Source: Ktedonobacteraceae bacterium
Lineage (GTDB): Bacteria > Chloroflexota > Ktedonobacteria > Ktedonobacterales > Ktedonobacteraceae
Direction of reading: 5' to 3'
Assembly: GCA_035653615.1 (NCBI GenBank)
Contig: DASRBN010000008.1
Span: 1 to 64,000, forward strand
DNA length: 64,000 bases
Part shown: one piece after another, positions 51,536-61,553 of the stretch
Position numbering within the stretch: the stretch's first letter is position 1
Layout of the letters: every line of letters starts with the position of its first letter
Position numbers and translations under genes: made by a program
The notes under the pieces: generated by a model
What the model saw: the letters and a program-made list of their open reading frames with translations, nothing else
Database searches by the model: none
Told to the model about the DNA's origin: nothing

Positions 51536-51612
51536 GTGAACTTCTTTATGTCCTAAGTTTACCCATCCCATGGCATCTATACATCCGTAAAATAACGTGT
51601 CAGACTACGTAT
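51536..51612 (-). promoter_or_regulatory. Conserved upstream block, copy 1
   Basis: Plus-strand landmarks GTGAACTTCTTTATGTCC (51536), ACATCCGTAAAATAACGTGT (51581) and TACGTA (51606) recur at 52471, 52516 and 52541 with exactly the same spacing; the middle differs. Each copy lies upstream of a minus-strand gene. Confidence 0.6.
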
Positions 51613-51693
51613 CTACCAGAAAGAGGCCTGGCTTTTGTGCTGGCGGAAGGAGCAATCCCTCCGCGCACTGTGAACGATGTGACCGGACTACGT

Positions 51694-52422
51694 TTAGTGC
51701 TGTGGCAGCGATGCCGGCAGCGAGGGTTTCTGGTGCGGAGGCACGTCTGAACTTACCGCGTTAAGCTGGATAACGGAAATCGAAGCATTGTACGAATAGG
51801 TATTAGAATCATGTGCATAATCGGTGCAAAGCAGCTCGAACTGATCACCCGCGCCAATACCGGTAGCATCCGTGATGGTAATGGTTGAATACTGTTTGTT
51901 GCTCACGGGGCCGATAGTCCCGTATATATTGCCGCTAAAGCCACCCACTGATGCAACGAAACAAGTAACCGTATCACCCGTATCGATAACTGCCATCTCC
52001 GTGGCGGTGACAATATAGCTACTACTCTGGGCCATGGGAGATGTTACCACAACAGGAGTAAGGTTGCCATTGCTGATATTGACGTTGCCATTGGCGCTGA
52101 AGTAGCCCTGGGAAACTCCCGCGGGTCCTTGTGGTCCTTGTGGTCCCTGCGGTCCTTGTGGTCCCTGTGGACCCTGCGGCCCCGTTTGATTCCACTGGAT
52201 CAAGGTATAGCCGGACTTACATTTGCCGCTCTGCTGGAGCATGTAGATTTTGCCGGTGTTATAGTTGACGCAGGCATAATAGATCGAGTTTTGAGAAATG
52301 CTTCTCGCCGATGCCACTGAGGCCTGTATCAGCAGCGTTGCCAGGAGGCTGAGGCTTAACAGGCTCGCAATACGAAATTTTCTACTGAATAAGGTATCCA
52401 AACGTTGAGAGACCGTTTTCAT
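51694..52422 (-). CDS. Secreted collagen-like repeat protein
   Basis: 242 aa. Signal peptide IASLLSLSLLATLLIQASVA, a short Cys-containing head (YYACVNYNTGKIYMLQQSGK), then a run of seven Gly-Pro-Gln/Ala triplets (GPQGPQGPQG...GPAG), and a C-terminal strand-rich globular part of about 140 residues. Bacterial collagen-like proteins of this type form trimers on the cell or spore surface. AAGGAG precedes the ATG. The upstream block (copy 2) is probably its control region. Confidence 0.82.
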   Translation of the reverse strand: MKTVSQRLDTLFSRKFRIASLLSLSLLATLLIQASVASARSISQNSIYYACVNYNTGKIYMLQQSGKCKSGYTLIQWNQTGPQGPQGPQGPQGPQGPQGPAGVSQGYFSANGNVNISNGNLTPVVVTSPMAQSSSYIVTATEMAVIDTGDTVTCFVASVGGFSGNIYGTIGPVSNKQYSTITITDATGIGAGDQFELLCTDYAHDSNTYSYNASISVIQLNAVSSDVPPHQKPSLPASLPQH

Positions 52423-52470
52423 GTGTTCTTCTCCTTTTTACTTTTTAAATGTCCTTGTTCACTTCCTGCA

Positions 52471-52547
52471 GTGAACTTCTTTATGTCCAAAGTGTATCAG
52501 GCAGGCAGTGCGAACACATCCGTGAAATAACGTGTTGGGCTACGTAA
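52471..52547 (-). promoter_or_regulatory. Conserved upstream block, copy 2
   Basis: Second copy of the block described at 51536, lying about 50 bases upstream of the collagen-like gene and between it and the LuxR-type regulator gene. Conserved ends and a diverged centre point to a regulatory site rather than a coding duplication. Confidence 0.6.
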
Positions 52548-52613
52548 ATGAAAAAGAGGTCCAGAAAGGCGATTCGAGCGGGGTAGAGAGGAGCAATACG
52601 TAGTTATACGTAA

Positions 52614-55283
52614 TCAAATAAGCTGGTGTTCGCTCGCATAGCGAGTGGCCGCGCTGCGTGAGGTGACCTGTATCTTGCGATAAATCGAAGTCAGGTGGGT
52701 ATTGACGGTGCGAGGGCTGATGATGAGCTGGTCGGCTATCTCGGCGTCGGATAGGCCCTGGGCCAGCAGGCGTAGTACCTCTACCTCGCGTGCTGACAGA
52801 CCGGCGGGAAAGGCAGGAGCTTTTTCTACAGTGACAGGTTGTGCTGGCTGCGAGCTTTGTTTGGGAGGCAGAGCCGCATTCGCTGATAATGCCTCCTCCG
52901 GGGACATGGCCCGTCCTTCTGCCCACAGGCCGGCAAAGATTTGTTCTCCAAAGAAGGCGCGCAGTTCTGTTACCGAGCGCCGGTAAGGGCCACGCTCGAC
53001 AGGGATCATAGGAAATGCAACGTCTTCGCGCAGTTTCTCGGCTGCTCCCCACAGCCGCACGGCCCAGACCCTCTGTCCAGAAGCCGCCGCCAGCAACGCC
53101 ATGCCCTCCAGACCTAGAGTGGTGATCTCTGTTTTGTCACCTACCTCGTCTGCTATCGCCAGGCTCTTTTCAAGAAGAGCACGCGCGGTGGCGTAATCTC
53201 CCTGAGCGGCGATGATCCTGGCAAGCATAGCGCTGGCCACACCTTGTGACCTGCGGTCTTGTATGCTGGTGAAAAATGAGATGTGCTCTTCTACCAGCAG
53301 GCGAGCCTTTACCAGGTCTCCCTGGGTGAAAGCCAGCAGGCCGAGTAAGAAGCGAGCATGTGCGGCATTAACCTTATCAGATAACTCCTGGGCGAGCGCT
53401 ATACACTCATCGAGAAAACGAACGATCTCATTCATAGGAGGATTCTCGTGAGATACATACTGTAACTGAGCCAGTTGGAATAGGAGGCTTATTATGAGGC
53501 GCGTATTTCCAAGTTCTCTGCATATTGCCAGGGATTCGGAGAAGAGGCGATACGCTCCTTCAAAATCTCCCTGGTTCTGTGCCAGGTATGCCAGGTTATT
53601 TAACGACAGCGCAATCCCTCGCCTGTCGTTCAGGTCTTTGAAGAGTGCAAGGCTTTCCTCGTAAAGGGCGTGTGAGCGGGGAAAGTTACCATCCTGGTAG
53701 GCCAACCAGCCGAGATTACGCAAGCTATAGGCGATCCGGTTTGTGTCTCCAAGTTCTCTGCTGAGTGCCAGGCTTTGCTCTAACAGTGCCTGCGCCCGTT
53801 TGCGGTCACCCAGGTTTCCCAGCAGGATAGAGGCTGTGACTAAGGCTTGCGACAGAAGACCTGGCGAGGCTCCTTCACTCTTAGCCAGCGCCCGCTCTAT
53901 AAATGACCATCCCTCAGACAGGTATCCTTGAGTGCGCCAAAAATTTTCTAACAGGGATGCCAGGCGCAGGGCCATTTCTATGCGTTGCATACCTGGCTTC
54001 TCACCCTCAGTTTCCAGCATCCATGACATGGCGGCGCGTAGATTATCATAATCGCGCTGCAGGGGCTTTATCCAGTTGGTTTGCCGCGTAGTCTCTTCGA
54101 CAAACTGAAGATAAAATGCCGCGTGCGCCCGGCGCGCATCCTCCATCTCCCCTTTTTGTTCCAGCAACTCTCGCCCGTATTCGCGAATGGTTTCCAGCAT
54201 GCCCAGGCGAGGCTCCTCCTCCGCATCCTCCTGCCGGGGTGGTAGTACCAGGCTTTTATTTACCAATGAGTCTATGCCATCCAGAATTGATCCTATTGAC
54301 CCTGTTGGCACGGTCGCCTGGCTATTTCCCTCGTACAGCGCTGAGCCTATCGCCTCCACTGCCGGTAAAGTGAAACCGCCGGTGAAGACCGAACACAGGC
54401 GGAACAGGCGCTGCTCCCAATCGTCCAGCAGGTCATAGCTCCACTGTATGGTACCGCGTATGGTCTGCTGCCGCGAGGGACTGCCGCTGGCTCCCCTGGT
54501 CAAGATACCCAGCGGATGTTCCAGGCGTTTAAGGAGGCTTTGCGGAGGCAGTAGTTTGATGCGAGCGGCAGCCAGCTCGAGCGCGAGCGGCAATCCATCC
54601 AGGCGAGCGCAGATGTTTGCCACGATAGGAGCATTGGCCGGCGTCAGCTGAAAGGATGGTTGCACAGCCTGGGCGCGTTGGATAAAGAGTTGTACGGCGG
54701 CTGCTTGAGCGATACGTTCATGACCAGGTCGTCTGGAGAGGTCTGGCAGGCTCAGAGGAGCGACCGGAAATTCGTACTCGCCGGGGATGCGCAGCGTGGC
54801 CCGGCTGGTAAGCAAGACATGCAGGTCAGGGCAGAAGGCTAAAAATTCTGCCAGTCGTGGAGCAAACGCTACAATCTGCTCCAGGTTATCCAGCACCAGC
54901 AATATCTCATGCTGTTGAAGATACGCTTGTAGTTGTTCTTGCAGTGGGTGATCGGCGGTTTCTCGCAGCCCAAATGCCTGAGCGATGGCCGGCATGACGA
55001 GCGCAGGATCGTTCACCGGGGCCAGTGATACGAAGCAGACGCCATCCGCAAACTCGTCCACCATCGAACAAGCGACCTCGAGCGCCAGGCGTGTTTTGCC
55101 CACGCCGCCCGTTCCAGTCAGCGTGAGGAGTCGAACTCCCGGACGGCGCAACATGGCACGAATCGCTGCCACCTCACGTTCGCGTCCAATGAACGGCGTG
55201 AGTTGGAGCGGCAACCGGTATTGAGAGGTTCGCTCAGCAGCGTCTCGCTTTTGGGGGAACGCGATAATTTTGTCCTGCACCAT
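52614..55283 (-). CDS. NB-ARC/TPR/LuxR-type transcriptional regulator
   Basis: 889 aa. P-loop [17 protein letters not shown] near residue 60, then [20 protein letters not shown] and [18 protein letters not shown] (STAND/NB-ARC NTPase). The middle holds eight or so TPR-like helix pairs ([20 protein letters not shown]). The C-terminal [20 protein letters not shown], then [20 protein letters not shown] is a LuxR helix-turn-helix. STAND regulators switch by ligand-induced NTP exchange and oligomerisation. It is the kinase-less sister of the next gene; their C-terminal 60 residues are nearly the same. Confidence 0.92.
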   Translation of the reverse strand: MVQDKIIAFPQKRDAAERTSQYRLPLQLTPFIGREREVAAIRAMLRRPGVRLLTLTGTGGVGKTRLALEVACSMVDEFADGVCFVSLAPVNDPALVMPAIAQAFGLRETADHPLQEQLQAYLQQHEILLVLDNLEQIVAFAPRLAEFLAFCPDLHVLLTSRATLRIPGEYEFPVAPLSLPDLSRRPGHERIAQAAAVQLFIQRAQAVQPSFQLTPANAPIVANICARLDGLPLALELAAARIKLLPPQSLLKRLEHPLGILTRGASGSPSRQQTIRGTIQWSYDLLDDWEQRLFRLCSVFTGGFTLPAVEAIGSALYEGNSQATVPTGSIGSILDGIDSLVNKSLVLPPRQEDAEEEPRLGMLETIREYGRELLEQKGEMEDARRAHAAFYLQFVEETTRQTNWIKPLQRDYDNLRAAMSWMLETEGEKPGMQRIEMALRLASLLENFWRTQGYLSEGWSFIERALAKSEGASPGLLSQALVTASILLGNLGDRKRAQALLEQSLALSRELGDTNRIAYSLRNLGWLAYQDGNFPRSHALYEESLALFKDLNDRRGIALSLNNLAYLAQNQGDFEGAYRLFSESLAICRELGNTRLIISLLFQLAQLQYVSHENPPMNEIVRFLDECIALAQELSDKVNAAHARFLLGLLAFTQGDLVKARLLVEEHISFFTSIQDRRSQGVASAMLARIIAAQGDYATARALLEKSLAIADEVGDKTEITTLGLEGMALLAAASGQRVWAVRLWGAAEKLREDVAFPMIPVERGPYRRSVTELRAFFGEQIFAGLWAEGRAMSPEEALSANAALPPKQSSQPAQPVTVEKAPAFPAGLSAREVEVLRLLAQGLSDAEIADQLIISPRTVNTHLTSIYRKIQVTSRSAATRYASEHQLI

Positions 55284-55423
55284 TCATGGCCTTCCCGATT
55301 ACCAGCTATGGCAACGATGCCCATAGGGATGATGAAGGTTTCATTGACTTTATTATAAACCGTTTCGAGCCTGTTTGTAAGTAATTATCAATACCTTGCA
55401 AGCAGGCCAAAGCAAGGGTGATA

Positions 55424-58400
55424 TCAGATAAGCCCATGCTCAACAGCGTAGCGCGTAGCCCCACTGCGGGTCGTCACCTGAATCTTACGATAGATGGAGG
55501 TCACGTGGGTATTGACGGTGCGGGGGCTGATGACGAGGCGTTCGGCAATCTGCGCATCGGAGTAGCCTTGCGCAAGCAGGCGCAATACTTCGACCTCACG
55601 CGCGGTCAGTTCGTCAGGGTAGGTCTGAACCCTCAATGATGGGGTTGATGCTGCTTGCGAAACCTTTTTTGCCGCCGCGGATGGCCGGGCTGGTACAGGG
55701 CCGGGAGGCGCTGCCTGCGCAGTATCTTTTACCGGAGTGGGACCAGCGAGAGCATCTTCGAGTGGCATCGTCTTTCCTCTGGCCCACGCCCTATCAAAAG
55801 CCGGCGTGCCAAGAAAAGCGCGCGCACCGGCTATGGCCTGCTCATAGGAGGCACGATCAACAGGCGGAATGGGGGCGCCAATCTCTTTGCGCAAGGACTC
55901 GGCTGCTCCCCAGAGTTGTGCTGCCCACAGGAATGATTGTTGCTGGGTAGTGGCCGGAGCGGAGACAGCCTGTATCGCGGCCAGCTGCGCCAATCCTTCC
56001 AGGCAGATGACGATGTTCATCTTATTGCCTGTCTTTCTAGCCTCGTCCAGGACCTCCTGGTACAATGTGCGCGCCGCCGCATAGTCACCCTGGATGACGT
56101 ATATTCTGGCCAAAAGAAGGAGAGACCCCGCGAGGCCCTCGCGATCCCCGATTTCTTTAGAAAGTGCAATACTCTCGTCAACCACCGGGCGGGCCAGAGT
56201 TGGGTCAGCCCGGTTGAGTGCGAGCTGGCCGGAAAGGCGCAGGCAGTCGGCTATATCTTCTCGATCACCCAATTCTTTAAAAAGAGCGAGAGCATCTTCA
56301 AGCAGAACGTGTACCCGGGCGACATCCTTCTGAGAGGCGAAAAGCGCCTGTGCCAGTTGGAGGAGCGAACTCGCAATCCCCTCCTTGTTTCCCAGACCTC
56401 TATGTATCGCCAGGCTCTCTTCGGCCAGAACACAGGCGCTGTCATATTTCCCCAACTCCCTGTGCAGGCGCGCCAGGCGGTAGAGCGACCACGCCACGCG
56501 CTCCTGATCATCGGCTTCCTTAAAGAGTGCCAGGGCCTCTTCCGACAACACAAGGGCGGCATTAAGATTGCCTCTTGCCCTGGCTACTCTTTCCAATTGA
56601 TGGAGGGCAAACGCGATACCCTGCGCATCTCCGAGTCCATGGTACTGTTCCAGCCCCGCCTGTGGCTGCATCTCTGCCTGTAAGATAGGCAGTTGTCGCG
56701 TGCGCGCCTGCCTGGCATAGAGCGCAAGCGCCTCTTCCGCCAGCACTTCCGCGCGGTCAACATCGCCCTGGTTGAGCGCTATATTCGCGGCAGCATTGAG
56801 CGCCTTGGCGCGCGCAGGCGTTTTGATGCCCTCACTTCCTGCCAGAATCCGCTCCAGGAAGCTCCGACCTTCACTTAAGTAGCCACGCACCAGCCAGAAT
56901 CTGCGGAGCGCACCGCCAAAGCGTAAAGTCTTCTCCACATTGCCCCCATCTACCCTCTGTTCAAGCAACCATTCAAGGGCCAGGCGCAGGTTCTCATGTT
57001 CGTGTTCCAGGCGGTCTAACCAGGTGGCCTGTTCTGGGCCGGCAAGTTTTGGCTCTACCTCCTCCACAAATATCAGGTAGAAATCAGCATGAGCCTGCCT
57101 GGTGCGCTCCATCTCTCCGCTCGCGGCCAGGCACTCGAGTCCATACTCTCGAATGGTCTCCAACATACGCAGGCGAGGCTCCTCTTCTTGCTCTTGCAAG
57201 GTGGGTGATCGTAACAGGCTCTTTTCGATAAGCGATTCGACACCATCTAAGACCGGTACGGCCTCGCCGTCTTCACCATCCAGCATGGCACAGAGAGCTT
57301 CAGCGGCTTCTAAACTGCAGCCATCCCTGAAGACGGATAGCCTGCGGAAGAGACGCTGCTCCCAGGCATCCAGCAGATCGTAGCTCCACCGGATGGTACT
57401 ACGCAGCGCCTGTTGTCGTAACGGCAACGCCGGGGAGCCGGCAGTGAGTACTTGAAGGCGCTGCGCGAGGCGAGGCAGCAGGGCATGCGGGGGGAGCAGT
57501 TTGATACGGGCGGCGGCCAATTCTATGGCCAGTGGCAGGCCTTCCAGTTGCACACAGATCTCGGCAAGCACACCGGCGTTGGTCGTAGTCAGCTCAAAGG
57601 CCGGAATCTGCGCCTGCGCGCGTTGGACGAAGAGGGCGACGGAGGCACATTGAGCAAGCGCCTCTTTTCCAGGCAGATGTTTCAAATCCGGCAGCTCCAG
57701 CGGGGATACTACAAAGAGCAGTTCACTGCTGATACGCAAAGCAGCGCGGCTGGTGACAAGCACCTTTAGCCGCGGACAATTGCGCAGCAACTGCTCAAGC
57801 TGCGCAGCCGCGTCGATGATCTGTTCGAAGTTGTCCAGGATCAGTAGCAGTTGTCTTTCATGCAGGAACTCACTCACCTGATCAAAAGGAGGGCTGTCCC
57901 CGCTCTCAGGTATATCCAGTTCGCGTGCGATTGCCGGCATCAACTGATCCGGTTCACGAATCGTGGCCAGTTGCACAAAGCAAACTCCGCCGCTGAAGGC
58001 GCCGCGCAATTCGGCAGCAAGCTGGAAGCTTAACCGTGTTTTGCCGATGCCACCTGGCCCGAGCAAGGTGAGGAGGCGCACATCTGGGCGCATCAATAGA
58101 GCGCGAATATCCGCGATGTCCTGCTCGCGCCCAATCAGCGGTGTCAGGACGGTAGGTACCTTCCAGATGGGTGCAGGCCCAGGAGGCGCAAGGGGATTTG
58201 TTGTTATATTTATGAGGGGCCGATCAATCGGCGCTGGGCGCGATGAATCGGCCCCTACGGGCGTTTCCGCGGCTTGCTGGAGGGCGAAGGCAAACTCTTG
58301 TATCGTGGCGAAGCGCTGCCGCGGGTCTTTTGCCAGTGCCCGCAGTACTACGTCTTCGACGACAGGTGAAAGATCAGGCAACCGGTTCCGCAATGGTGGG

Positions 58401-59083
58401 GGCGGCGCGGAGAGGTGCTGCATGGCAATTTCGAGCAGCGTACCCTGAAAAGGAGGTTGACCGCACAACCATTCATAAATGACAACGGCAAGCGCGTATT
58501 GATCGCTCGCTGCTCGCGATTGGCCTTGAAGTTGTTCGGGTGCCAGGTAGAGCGAAGTTCCCGCAACCTGTTGAAGCAGGCTATGGTTGCTATACGTGGC
58601 GCTCGAACGAGTGAAGAGGGCCAGGTCGAAATCGCTGAGCAAGAGGTTATCCTGGGAATCGAGCAGCATGTTCTCCGGCTTGATATCACGATGAATCAGG
58701 CGCCGGTCATGGGCATATTGCAGGGCCGAGGCGAGCTGCTGAACATACAGGACGATGGTATCCAGCGGCAAGACTGTGCCCGCCGGATGCCGCTGGCGCA
58801 GCGTGCCCCCGGACGCATAGCCCATAACCAGAAATGGCACATCATCTTGCACCGCGAAGTCCAGCACGCGCACAATATGGGGATGAGAAAGGCTCGATAG
58901 TGCTTGCGCTTCCTTTAAAAACTGTTCGGCATCCTGTCCGGCAAGCTGCGTGCGCAGGATTTTTAGCGCGGCATAGCTTTTGAGGTAAACATGCTCCCCC
59001 AGGTAGACCGAGGCCGAACCGCCCTGGCCTAACAGACGTAAGATACGGTAGTTGCCGAGTTGCTGCCCAACAAGGTCTTGCAT
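55424..59083 (-). CDS. Ser/Thr kinase - NB-ARC - TPR - LuxR fusion regulator
   Basis: 1219 aa from ATG 59083 (AAGGTG upstream). Kinase: [13 protein letters not shown], Lys in [21 protein letters not shown]. The DFG motif is DFD ([10 protein letters not shown]). Kinase ends with [18 protein letters not shown]; directly after come residues about 275-290 encoded by the 42-bp palindromic element ([14 protein letters not shown]). Then NB-ARC ([17 protein letters not shown]), TPR repeats and a LuxR domain ([20 protein letters not shown]). A transcription factor that carries its own kinase; targets unknown. Tandem with its kinase-less sister, 140 bases apart. Confidence 0.92.
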   Translation of the reverse strand: MQDLVGQQLGNYRILRLLGQGGSASVYLGEHVYLKSYAALKILRTQLAGQDAEQFLKEAQALSSLSHPHIVRVLDFAVQDDVPFLVMGYASGGTLRQRHPAGTVLPLDTIVLYVQQLASALQYAHDRRLIHRDIKPENMLLDSQDNLLLSDFDLALFTRSSATYSNHSLLQQVAGTSLYLAPEQLQGQSRAASDQYALAVVIYEWLCGQPPFQGTLLEIAMQHLSAPPPPLRNRLPDLSPVVEDVVLRALAKDPRQRFATIQEFAFALQQAAETPVGADSSRPAPIDRPLINITTNPLAPPGPAPIWKVPTVLTPLIGREQDIADIRALLMRPDVRLLTLLGPGGIGKTRLSFQLAAELRGAFSGGVCFVQLATIREPDQLMPAIARELDIPESGDSPPFDQVSEFLHERQLLLILDNFEQIIDAAAQLEQLLRNCPRLKVLVTSRAALRISSELLFVVSPLELPDLKHLPGKEALAQCASVALFVQRAQAQIPAFELTTTNAGVLAEICVQLEGLPLAIELAAARIKLLPPHALLPRLAQRLQVLTAGSPALPLRQQALRSTIRWSYDLLDAWEQRLFRRLSVFRDGCSLEAAEALCAMLDGEDGEAVPVLDGVESLIEKSLLRSPTLQEQEEEPRLRMLETIREYGLECLAASGEMERTRQAHADFYLIFVEEVEPKLAGPEQATWLDRLEHEHENLRLALEWLLEQRVDGGNVEKTLRFGGALRRFWLVRGYLSEGRSFLERILAGSEGIKTPARAKALNAAANIALNQGDVDRAEVLAEEALALYARQARTRQLPILQAEMQPQAGLEQYHGLGDAQGIAFALHQLERVARARGNLNAALVLSEEALALFKEADDQERVAWSLYRLARLHRELGKYDSACVLAEESLAIHRGLGNKEGIASSLLQLAQALFASQKDVARVHVLLEDALALFKELGDREDIADCLRLSGQLALNRADPTLARPVVDESIALSKEIGDREGLAGSLLLLARIYVIQGDYAAARTLYQEVLDEARKTGNKMNIVICLEGLAQLAAIQAVSAPATTQQQSFLWAAQLWGAAESLRKEIGAPIPPVDRASYEQAIAGARAFLGTPAFDRAWARGKTMPLEDALAGPTPVKDTAQAAPPGPVPARPSAAAKKVSQAASTPSLRVQTYPDELTAREVEVLRLLAQGYSDAQIAERLVISPRTVNTHVTSIYRKIQVTTRSGATRYAVEHGLI
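58216..58257 (-). repeat. 42-bp palindromic element, in-frame copy in the kinase gene
   Basis: On the minus strand it reads GTAGGGGCCGATTCATCGCG, then CCCAGCGCCGATTGATCGGCCCC, differing from the galK copy at only a few positions. It encodes [14 protein letters not shown] in the linker between kinase and NB-ARC domains. Confidence 0.88.
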
Positions 59084-59195
59084 GATACACCTTCTAGCAA
59101 ACACCCCCTACTCGCCTTCGTTTCAATGCTATATGAAGAAGCCTCGGATGTCAAGGCGTGGGATTTCTCGCGTGAAGTTAAACGAGTGGAGGATG

Positions 59196-60059
59196 TCAGC
59201 GCGCGAACCAGGGAAAGAAGCGCGACACGCGCTGCTGGTACTCCTCGTAATTGGGATATTTATCAAGCAGGTGACGTTCCATCAAGGGAATGCTGATGCC
59301 AAGGAAGAGCAACAGGATAGCAACCGGCCCAACGATGACCCACCAGAAACCGGGATGCGCCAGCGGAACAAAGAGATACAACCCCCACCAGAAAAGCACC
59401 TCGCCAAAGTAGTTCGGATGGCGCGACACCGACCACAATCCAGGCGGAATCAGCTCTCCAGGCACTTTCTGCTGCCTGCGAAAGCGCTGCATCTGTACAT
59501 CCGCTGTTCCCTCGATGAGTATGGCGCTGAGCGTTACCAGGGCAGCGACGACATCCAGCCACGACAGCTGGACATTGTGATCGCTCAAGGCCGGCCATAA
59601 GGACAGGCAACCCAGAAAGACCAGGATGGTAGGCATGAGATGAATGCCAAGAAAGCTAACAGGCCAGTAAAATGCGCCCGCCTGTTTATGAATGTCCTGG
59701 TAGCGCCAGTCTTCGTGGCTCAATCCATGCCAGCGAATCGCCCAGTTGGTGGTCAGGCGAATGGCCCACAGGCAAACGAGCGCGAAGATCAGCACATGGC
59801 GCGCACTGGCAAAGCCATCAGAGCCGGGTTGGAACAGCCAGAAGAGGGCGATGGGTACCGGCGCAACGCTCCAATAGGGATCATAGACGCTGGAATTATT
59901 CGCGAGGACACTGAAGATGAAGACGACGATGGTCGCGGCCAGGTCTGCTAATCCTACAATGACGATTGGTGGGTAAGCGTGAAATAAGATGCCGGTGCCC
60001 ACAGCTGCCGCGCCTGCCAGCACATAGGCAACAAATACGAGCAGAAATCCTCGAATCAT
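59196..60059 (-). CDS. DUF1295 (steroid-reductase-like / ICMT-fold) membrane protein
   Basis: 287 aa with seven or more hydrophobic segments. WSVAPVPIALFWLF, RLTTNWAIRWHGLSHEDWRY and LWSVSRHPNYFGEVLFWWGL are DUF1295 landmarks; the last is the cofactor-binding region shared with 5-alpha-reductases and ICMT. C-terminus LLDKYPNYEEYQQRVSRFFP. Probably reduces or methylates a lipid. It overlaps the stop of the EXPERA gene by four bases (ATGA), so the two are made together. Confidence 0.88.
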   Translation of the reverse strand: MIRGFLLVFVAYVLAGAAAVGTGILFHAYPPIVIVGLADLAATIVVFIFSVLANNSSVYDPYWSVAPVPIALFWLFQPGSDGFASARHVLIFALVCLWAIRLTTNWAIRWHGLSHEDWRYQDIHKQAGAFYWPVSFLGIHLMPTILVFLGCLSLWPALSDHNVQLSWLDVVAALVTLSAILIEGTADVQMQRFRRQQKVPGELIPPGLWSVSRHPNYFGEVLFWWGLYLFVPLAHPGFWWVIVGPVAILLLFLGISIPLMERHLLDKYPNYEEYQQRVSRFFPWFAR

Positions 60060-60601
60060 ACCCGCACTCCTGTCTCGCTCGCCTGCGCTGTTGCGACGCG
60101 CCTGGTAAAAGGATGCGCACTTAATCCCATGCGGACCAGGATGATCAATGGAAAGATGATCCAGGAGGCGTTAGCGGCAACGACCAGCGCCAGGTGCGGA
60201 GTGCGGTATTGCCCGAAAGCCTCTTCACTAAGAATCATGATGACGCCGGAGATCATGGAGACGGCATAGATGATGCTGGGGATGCGAATCCACTCTTTAC
60301 CCTTGATATAGGCATAGGTGGCGATCAGATAAAATGGGCCGTACAGCAGGTTATCCAGCCAGATGGTCACCTTGAAAAAGGGCGGACGCGCGATCAACAG
60401 CGGGTCGAAGTTGAAGCCCCACCAGTGGACGGCATCGATAACCGGCCCCGGCGGCCAGATCGGATAGCTGAAGTGGTAGGGATTGGCGATAACCAGTTGT
60501 TCGGTATCGATCAAATACGACACGAACAGCAGATTGATGAGGAAAAATGCCACAAGCAGGATGTCGACGCGACGCTGCGAGAAAGGGATTGTCTCTACCA
60601 T
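60056..60601 (-). CDS. EXPERA-domain (emopamil-binding-like) membrane protein
   Basis: 181 aa, about four membrane helices. VIDAVHWWGFNFDPLLIARP, then LLYGPFYLIATYAYIKGKEW, SIIYAVSMISGVIMILSEEA and NASWIIFPLIILVRM follow the EXPERA pattern of sterol isomerase EBP, TM6SF and sigma-2 receptor. The candidate catalytic His and Glu are in DAVHWW and LSEE. Coupled to a DUF1295 enzyme, it suggests joint modification of a sterol or other polycyclic lipid. No other sterol genes are in the window. Confidence 0.75.
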   Translation of the reverse strand: MVETIPFSQRRVDILLVAFFLINLLFVSYLIDTEQLVIANPYHFSYPIWPPGPVIDAVHWWGFNFDPLLIARPPFFKVTIWLDNLLYGPFYLIATYAYIKGKEWIRIPSIIYAVSMISGVIMILSEEAFGQYRTPHLALVVAANASWIIFPLIILVRMGLSAHPFTRRVATAQASETGVRV

Positions 60602-60661
60602 GGGTATGACGCTCCTTATTCGTTTGACGATCAGACTTTATTATAACAGATGAGGGGATGA

Positions 60662-60705
60662 ACTGTTGAATTTTTCCAATCGAATAGGGCAGGGCACTGT
60701 CCCTA
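60662..60705. repeat. Short dispersed repeat with GGGACAG-type hairpin (copy 2)
   Basis: AATTTTTCCAATCGAA followed by AGGGCA-GGGCAC-TGTCCCT. It shares the same 16-base core with the copy at 18278-18318. It lies between the EXPERA gene's start and the SWIM gene's end. Confidence 0.5.
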
Positions 60706-61548
60706 CTTCATCTGCCTGTTCTTCGCCCGCACGCGCTCATAGAGCTCTTCCATCACGCTGATGAAAGACACGTCTTTGTGCCAGAAAGCAGGATAATCTC
60801 CCTGCTTCTTGATCAGCAGCGCCGGAACGGTGGGCTGTGAGGGCGCAGTTGGGGCGGCGGGCAGTCTCCTGGCACCGGTCCAGAACTCCTTATGGCCGAC
60901 TGCCGCCGCAATAGACTGCCGGGCAGGGCGTGTGTGCAACGACTCGACCGGCTCGACTTCAGGCAGCGTGTCCTCTGACTTGAGGGCAGATGAGAGGATT
61001 TGCCCCAGCGGGGAGCGCGCCAGTTCGGCGTGCAGGTCTTCCCTGGATAGGCCGCGCAGCTCGAACATCAAGAATGGATCGCGGTCGAGGTCTGAGGCCA
61101 GCAGGTAGTAGACTCCGGCGATATGCTTGCAGGGGTTCGACCAGTCGGGGCAGGAACAGTCGGTATCGAAGTCGGCCTCGCTGTGCGGCAGCAAGTGCAG
61201 TCCCCATTGCGCGAAGGCATCGTCAATTGTGTCCGGCATCTCGTTCATCAGCAGTTTCGTCACCAGGTCGGCCCTCGAGGCGATATGCTGGATGGCTTTT
61301 GTCCAGCTGGCGGCGGAGATCGGTTTGATTTTGATCGTCGTCTTGTAGATAGGCTCTTTGTAGACGCCAAAGTATGGATTGATCGAACCACGCACTTTCG
61401 CTGTTACTGTGCCATTGGCAAGCTTGTATTCGAGGATGCGCCCGTTGCTGGCATAGGAGCGCCCGCGCCCAAGACGCCCAGGATCGGTAAATTGTTCGAG
61501 GGCGGCGATAAAGCGCTGGCCCCACCAGGTACGGCTGAACTGTGCCAT
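60703..61548 (-). CDS. SWIM zinc-finger protein
   Basis: 281 aa. The zinc motif CSCPDWSNPCKH (C-x-C-x6-C-x-H) with IAGVYYLLASDLDRDPFLMF is the SWIM domain. The N-terminal FSRTWWGQRFIAALEQFTDP and GRSYASNGRILEYKL are common to this family. SWIM proteins are typically encoded next to SNF2 ATPases and probably help them bind DNA. Here it starts five bases after the SNF2 stop, so the two are one operon. Confidence 0.92.
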   Translation of the reverse strand: MAQFSRTWWGQRFIAALEQFTDPGRLGRGRSYASNGRILEYKLANGTVTAKVRGSINPYFGVYKEPIYKTTIKIKPISAASWTKAIQHIASRADLVTKLLMNEMPDTIDDAFAQWGLHLLPHSEADFDTDCSCPDWSNPCKHIAGVYYLLASDLDRDPFLMFELRGLSREDLHAELARSPLGQILSSALKSEDTLPEVEPVESLHTRPARQSIAAAVGHKEFWTGARRLPAAPTAPSQPTVPALLIKKQGDYPAFWHKDVSFISVMEELYERVRAKNRQMK

Positions 61549-61553
61549 CGTCG

